DNA of 64,000 nucleotides from Helianthus annuus. Its lineage: Eukaryota > Streptophyta > Magnoliopsida > Asterales > Asteraceae. Location of the stretch: assembly GCF_002127325.2 (NCBI RefSeq), contig NC_035445.2:81018601-81082600 (forward strand), given 5' to 3'. Positions 58,178-64,000 of the stretch are shown here, one piece after another. Position 1 is the stretch's first letter; each line of letters opens with the position of its first letter. The notes under the pieces were generated by a model. That model worked only from the letters and a program-made list of their open reading frames with translations. It was not told the origin of the DNA and made no database searches. A program made the translations under genes and the position numbers.

Positions 58178-60701
58178 CTCCCTTGGCTTCGAGGTTGGCT
58201 TCATGGATGATGTATAACAATCCTTAGCCTCCTGCTGATCACTGTCGATCTTGATTATCCCCATGGGCTAGGGAGTTTCACACATTGATGATAGGTGGAT
58301 GGGACTGCTTTCATATCATGTATCCAGGGCCTGCCAAGGATAACATTGCAACAAGATAAACAGTCAATAACACAAAATTTTTGATAATTATGTAATCCTT
58401 CCACGTAGATTGGGAGTTTGATGTCCCCCAGAGTTTTCTTCGTTTCTCCACTGAATCCTACAAGCACGGAGGATCTTGGTGTGATGTCTGATTCTGGAAT
58501 ACCCATTTTCTTCAGAACATCAAGCTGGATAATGTTCACTGAGCTTCCTCCATCGATAAGGATCCTGCGGACAAAATGGTTAGAGATATAGAGAGTAATA
58601 ACTAAACTGTCATGATGAGGATCCTGAATGTTAATGCGATCATCCTCATCAAACGTTATCATCTTCCCTTCTGAGACACTTGATGTTCTAATAGGTCTTT
58701 CTCCATTATCCATTTTTGACTCCTTTGCATGCCTTTTGGCCGCCGAGAAGGATGTACCACAGATGTCTGATCCTCCAGAAATAAAGTTGATCACTTGTGC
58801 ATTTGCCGGAGGTGCTGGAGCCTTTTCAGGGATCCTTTCAGGATCCTGAGTCTTTTGCTTTTTTCTTCCCAAAAATTCTTTTAGGTGCCCCTTGCTTAAC
58901 AAATATCCAATCTCTTTTCTTAAAGCTATGCATTCTTCAGTTAGATGCCCGAAATCTTCATGGTATGCACACCATTTTGACTTGTCTTTAGTCCCGGATG
59001 GTTTATCATTCTTCCTGGGCCACCTAGCTTTTTCTCCTAGATTCTGCATTGCAAGGATTAGCTCATGATTATCAACGGAAAAACAATATTCTGAGATTGG
59101 AGGATAATCTTCATCATCCTCTTCTTGGTCAACAGCATGCACATTCTGGTTGTCGTTTCTATGGTAGGATTTGAACTTATTGCTCTTGAAGGAGGATCCA
59201 TGCTTCTCCTGTTTTGAGGATCCTACTTGTCTCTCCTGGATCCTTTCGTCATCCTCTAGCCGGATGAACCTGAGTGCCCGAGTTCTTACTTCATCTAGAT
59301 TCCTGCATGGTGTCATAACAAGATCATCATAGAACAATGAATCCCTAAGCAGTCCCATTTTGAAGGCTTCAACAGCCGTAGCCATATCCAAGTTGGGAAT
59401 GTCCAAGGATTCTTTACTAAATTTAGTTATATAATCCCTTAATGATTCATTATGATTTTGAGTTATCCTGTACAAATCACTAGTTAATCTTCCAAATTTT
59501 CTACTACAAGAGAATTGGTTATTGAATAAATTAACTAAATTAGCAAATGAAGTAATAGAGTAAGGGGGAAGACTTAGCAGCCATTTAAGAGTTGATCCAG
59601 TAAGAGTGGATCCACATCCTTTACATAGGCATGCTTCCTTTAGCTTTTCCGGGATTGGATTGATCTCCATCCTTTCCCTGTATTGTGCTATGTGCTCCTC
59701 AGGATCCGTTGTACCATCATACAGCTTCATAGTAGGGATATGGAACCTTTTGGGTACCTCTGCATCACAAATTGGTGGTGCAAAGCGAGATACCTTATGG
59801 CTTCCATCTGCAATCTCTGGGATAGGCTTGACTACCCCTGGAACACTTGAGATCATATCTTTTAGCTTCTGCAACTCCCTGGCCATAGCATGATTGATAC
59901 CTGTATCCTGCATGAATCCATGGTTAGTGGTAAGATAATTATTTAAAGTGTTACCTCCCATTGGGTTCAAGTTATGAATCCATATTGCTGGGATTCTGGA
60001 ATAATGGAGGGACCAGTGGAAGCAATGGTCTGCATTGGAATGAAGTCCCCTTGATGGACATCTAGACTTCCTGTTTGCAAACTTTTTAGGGATCCTGGCA
60101 TCTGGGAGGATCCTGGTATCTGGAAGGATCCTGGTATCTGGGATGATCCTGGAACGAAGGAGGATCCTTGAACCTGGGATGATCCTGGAACAAAGTAGGA
60201 TCCTTGAAACTGCTGCGCTCCCGGATAGGCTCCTGATTTCATGAAGGATCCCATATGCTGGGGATAGGATCCTGCCGGCTGAAAGTGTGAGCCTGATGTC
60301 TGAGTCATTGCTGTTGATCCGAGGTGCAATCCTCTTGATTCTCCCATAATTTGCACGTCTGGAATTTCCGATGGCTGAGAAGTGATCATTGGAGTATCAA
60401 AGCTCAAGGATTTGGGCATCAGTGGGGAATGATCCTCTGCCGTTCTCCTTTGTCTTTTGAGATCTCCAATTTCCCTGAGGATCCTTTCATTAGTTTCATC
60501 CTGCCGCTGCATACGATCCTTCATCTGCAAAATCAAAGTAAATACATCACTAGTACTGGGAATATAAGAATTCATAGCAGAAGAAGATGGAGGTTTAGAG
60601 TTAGTAGGAGTTTGTCTCTTCTCAGCATTCTTCTGGGATCCTGTCGGTGGAGGAGGCAGAGTGTTCTGAGACGAGGTGACTGCAGACATCGCCGTGGACA
60701 T
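58172..60701 (-). pseudogene. gag-pro: C gag-protease, start codon lost and two frameshifts
   Basis: The usual ATG has become ATC (60722-60720); the next in-frame ATG is 60701. The repeat region has one fewer GSSFVPGSSQ unit than D/E. Two bases are missing near 59970 (QYGFIT* for QYGFPNLNPMGG) and one C is missing in a C-run near 58258 (SPWG*). Otherwise the capsid, the WCAYHEDFGHLTEEC finger and the DGGSSVNII protease motif are complete. Confidence 0.9.
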
Positions 60702-60777
60702 GTTTTTCAATGATGAAGCGATGTAATTCTTTGAAATGATTTCGAACAGAAAGTTTTCTTATGAATGAAGCACCAAT

Positions 60778-60796
60778 TGCCCCACGGTGGGCGCCA
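60778..60796 (-). promoter_or_regulatory. Primer-binding site of C
   Basis: TGGCGCCCACCGTGGGGCA on the minus strand, three bases inside the LTR end; same as in B, D and E. Confidence 0.83.
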
Positions 60797-60799
60797 AAC

Positions 60800-61518
60800 T
60801 GTTTTGGTCAAAAATCACACAAGGATAACGCAACCAAACTTTATGTAAATGGGGTATGATGCTTGGTTTATAGAAAAAGTAAAGGATCACTTCAGTGTGA
60901 AATATGCAAAGACACAATGATTTATACGAGGAAAAAGCCCTTGATCAATGTATGATCTCCGGCATAAAAAACCTCGGGTGATGGCAACTACCGATCACCA
61001 AACTTCAATATATCAAAATATGGTTACAACTTCGGATGATAATGAGCTGAGTACAAGGATCACTATAGTTTCGAGTGTCTAAACGTGTGAGAATTGTGTT
61101 GTGTGTTCTTCCGAATGGGGAAGAGTGTTATATATACAAGTGTAGGTGACCTATTTTAGGTAAAAAGACTAATAATCAGCTCATTACCCCTTTAGAAATA
61201 AAAGTAAATCTAGCCTAAATTATCGCCCTTAAATCATGCCAAGTTTCCATATTCTTCACAACGTCCATCTCCGATTAAGCACATGCTATAGTTGTAAAGA
61301 CGTGTCCTTTAATTGTGATGCTTAAGAGCGGATCCTGCTAGATGTCCTGCAAAACAACATTAAATTCAACGAAAGCAACTGTTAGCATGAGGATCCTATG
61401 ATGGTCCGTGATCCTGATCCTGGAACTCTGCTGAGGATCACTATCTGCCAAAGAAACAAGGATCACTGGTTAGGATCACACGTGAGGATCATGTATTGTA
61501 AAAATCCAGCCCTAACAT
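60800..61518 (-). repeat. 5' LTR of C (719 bp)
   Basis: Read on minus from TGTTAGGGCTGG at 61518 to ACCAAAACA at 60800. It ends against tatag, inside an intron of B's antisense gene, and does not match the flank of C's other LTR. Confidence 0.9.
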
Positions 61519-62723
61519 ATAGGATGTTCAGGATAATAGTTAACATATATGTGCATGATATCAGATGAGAATTTTTACCTGGTTGAGAAAGCCGGTCATG
61601 AAACTGCTGGATTCAACAAACCTATGGTTTTCAAAGGGGAAGGTCTCGGATGAGGCTGGAGAGTCGGTCTCTTTTCTCTTGCGGGAGCTTGAGGCACGTG
61701 GCTTGGTAGCAGGAGAGGGCTTCGGGATAACCGCCGGTTTAGAGCTGGGTGCTGGCTTAGAAGTGGAGGCAGGTTTGCTAGGCTCTTTCTTCACTTGGAC
61801 AGTGATGGGATAACTGTCCAGTTCATCAAGGTCAAAGACCTCTGGAATTTTGGCTGGTGCTGCTAAACAGGGAAGATATCTAAGTCATTTTTCTAACTTT
61901 TTATTTTATGACTATACAAAAATTGTGTGATTCTTACCAGACATGTCTGATGAAGAGTACTGGCTTGAACTCGATAGATGCTGTGTAAAGGATCTGTCGC
62001 AATCAGGAAGCTGGTAGATCTTGTTGATTCGTTCCTGGGATTCCTCAGTAGGAGGGGCCAACTCTTTGAAGTTTGTTGCATAAATCACAATCAGGATGTT
62101 AGTACAGGATACATTGCCAGGATATGTTTGGGGATATCTAAAAGCCCTAAACCCTACAAGAGGTCAACCATTTCACCGGAAGGCTTTTTCCCTCGGGAAT
62201 GGAATCCCGTCTAACAAAAAAACTTTCGCTGCTACCCATCCTCGTTTTTTGAAGCTTTGAGGATGAGGGGGTTGCTAGAAGTTGAGAAAAGTAAAAAACG
62301 GCTGTTGCCATGTGATCGGAGACGGTAAGCAATCGGAAGGTCTTTAATACAAAGGTCAGGGACATGGAAGGTTTTGATCTGGTTGAGCATGATGAGTACT
62401 CTCCAGACCATGGGCATTGTCTGAGTGAAACAAAGGCCGGTGACTCGGAAGAAATCCATTATAAACTCCGGAAATAGGTATCGAAGGCCAAGAGAAAATG
62501 GGTATGATGAGAAACAGATCCACTCATCGGAAGAGACGTCGGAGCGAATGCTCCGGTCGAATGGGCGAATGACAGCTGTATCGGGGAAAGCGCCAGAAGT
62601 TTTTAATGCAGCAATATCTGCATTATCGAAGGAGCACACCTCCTTCCCGGGATTTTTGAGCAGGTTTTGATCGACGAATGATGAGGTGGACTCGCCGGAA
62701 TGAGAACGAGTTCTGGTAGCCAT
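61519..62723 (-). pseudogene. Antisense gene of B, truncated after exon 3
   Basis: The start MATRTRSHSGESTSS (ATG 62723) replaces the MLLRNSP start of C/D/E. Exon 1 has the PF04195-like block (GLRYLFPEFIMDFFRVTG, TQTMPMVWRVLIMLNQI) and a frameshift near 62240. Exon 2 lies around 62090-61940, but its expected acceptor reads ATGCAA rather than ATGCAG. Exon 3 (Pro/Ser/Lys-rich, KPRASSSRKRKETDS) ends at a GT donor at 61578. Exon 4 is missing because element C's LTR begins 60 bp into the intron. This confirms that B carried the same antisense gene in diverged form. Confidence 0.72.
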
Positions 62724-62977
62724 CTGGAAATTTGAATAAGAAAAAGCTAAGGGAGAAGGAAGGAAAGTACCTGAAAATTCCGGAGAAGATGGTTGTTTAT
62801 CAACAAGGAATAGAGAAGATATAGGGGCTAATTGGATAGCCATCGAGTAGAAAACGCGTTGGAAGTTGCACCAAGTCACATCAAGCGTCGTTTCGGTTTA
62901 ATAGCCTCGATCTTAGAGATAAGTTTTAAAATATATCCGTTGGCTTGGTAAACAAACATATATATTTTGGGGACAAT
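62724..62977. other. B 3' untranslated end with polypurine tract
   Basis: Non-coding. It ends in ATATATTTTGGGGACAAT immediately before the 3' LTR; the TTTTGGGGACAAT is B's version of the TTTTGGGGGCAAT purine tract in C-E. A CCGTT core at about 62938 is the only trace of the antisense promoter motif cluster. Confidence 0.6.
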
Positions 62978-63716
62978 TGTTATGGGTCATTTTCTGAACA
63001 TATATCCTGACTAATATTCTGCTTTTGATTGTTTATTTGTGATCAGGATACCGAATCAGGATATTGGTAACATCCTGATGCGATATCCTGGTAATGATTG
63101 ATTTGACCACGTGCAGATTGAAGGGTGTAAGTCTCCAACGTTCAAGTGGACTTCTTCTCCTTGAGACTCGGGCAAACCAGTTAGATAAGAGACGTTGAAG
63201 CCGGAAGATGTGGACTACAATGTTTATATGTGGAATATATGCCGGATCCCGGAATAATAGGATAATTGGTTGCTTTCTTTTTACTATAAATAGATTGATC
63301 GGATCAGATTAAGTCACACACACTCTTTCATACACTTTGCTCTCTAGCCACCAGCAATCACTACACACAAACACTTGTACTCAGATTACATTGTAACACC
63401 TAGTTGATCCGCATCATATCCTGCACTGTATCCTGATATTTGAAGTAATAAAAGAACAAGGCAGCTACGATTGTCAGCTCCCGAGGTTTTGTACCGGCGA
63501 TCTAGATTGATCAAGGGCTTTCCTCGTACATCATGTGTCATCCTTTACATTTTTTCTCAATGTTTGATCATAGATACAGCTCTATATCCTGAGCCGTATC
63601 CTGAAGCTGTTTTTGCAAATAACTTAACTGGTATTTTTTCAACACACATTTCCAGCACTCTACCTCACTTAACTAATTTGATCACTTAATTGCTTCGGTA
63701 ATTTTTGACCAAAACA
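62978..63716 (+). repeat. 3' LTR of B (739 bp)
   Basis: TGTTATGGGTCA to TTGACCAAAACA. Same length as the 5' LTR but with many substitutions. TATAAATAG at about 63285-63293 is preserved. Followed by gtgtg, the altered target copy. Confidence 0.9.
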
Positions 63717-64000
63717 GTGTGTAATCTCCTTTTTGTAAACAGTTTTTACAAAACCTTAACCATTTTACAATGCAATTTAGCAGTGATTGAGTTTTTGTAA
63801 TTCTACAATTACTGCCGGTATGTTGGGGTTTTGTATACAAAATGTGGAACACGTTGCCATTGGACAAAGAGTTAGCCAATGTGTAATATGACCCACCAGT
63901 CAGGATTGACAGTACTGAATGAGTAATTGGGTAGATGTAAACATTGTAATCGCTCTCAATACTGTTAAAATTAAATTAACTTTTCTTGATTAAACTGGGA
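63717..64000 (+). repeat. A: continuation of the older gypsy LTR
   Basis: After the 5-bp target copy the sequence reads taatctcctttttgtaaac, the natural continuation of ...caatgtgag at 24309. No gene; T-rich and typical of the U5 side of a long gypsy LTR. It runs off the window. Confidence 0.55.

Overview
The window is nuclear DNA from a flowering plant, composed almost entirely of nested transposable elements. I found no convincing host gene, no rRNA or tRNA gene and no CRISPR array. The evidence for a plant is GT-AG introns, a MULE transposase with SWIM and CCHC fingers, a GRF zinc-finger protein, a plant Ty1/copia gag, chromodomain Ty3/gypsy elements with very long LTRs, and Tat-type Ty3/gypsy elements with a second RNase H and an antisense gene. 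The overall style recalls Asteraceae (sunflower/lettuce relatives), but that is recall, not proof.

Layout, left part (1-23.6 kb). G1 (1-3536, minus) is the 5' part of a Ty3/gypsy element (gag, upstream ORF, PBS, LTR); it sits inside the coding sequence of a MULE relic (M1, 3537 to about 7170) that has lost its catalytic core but keeps a convergent two-exon GRF zinc-finger gene and 128-bp tandem repeats. K1 is an eroded minus-strand Ty1/copia element (LTR 7627-7871). Its gag is split between 9063-9507 and 23121-23201 by G2, a 13.6-kb chromovirus (Tekay/Del-like) at 9508-23120 with 3.3-kb LTRs and a perfect 5-bp target duplication (ccatt).

Right part (23.6-64 kb) is a five-level nest. A gypsy LTR relic A (23594-24309, resuming at 63722) is split by Tat element B (plus strand). 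B holds Tat element C (minus), C holds Tat element D (plus; target duplication ggcac), and D's 5' LTR holds Tat element E (minus; target duplication ctcag). E's two 718-bp LTRs read identical, D's differ at 3 of 729 positions, and C's and B's are clearly more diverged, so the age order agrees with the nesting. C has intact LTR ends but mismatched flanks, best explained by recombination between two insertions, which also removed the integrase part of B.

How the Tat elements work. Each has LTR, PBS, gag-protease, an in-frame UAG, RT / RNase H / archaeal-type RNase H / integrase, a spacer with 23-bp tandem repeats and hairpins, a four-exon antisense gene with its own TATA box, a purine tract and an LTR. 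In C, D and E the UAG lies in the context CAA TAG CAA TTA, the tobamovirus-type leaky-stop context, which suggests that pol is made by readthrough. The antisense gene is intact in D (451 aa) and E (452 aa) although pol is broken in every copy. Other points of note are a spacer hairpin with two compensatory base-pair changes, strong enrichment of GATC throughout the Tat elements, and repeated odd-length palindromes upstream of the TATA box in three different gypsy LTRs.
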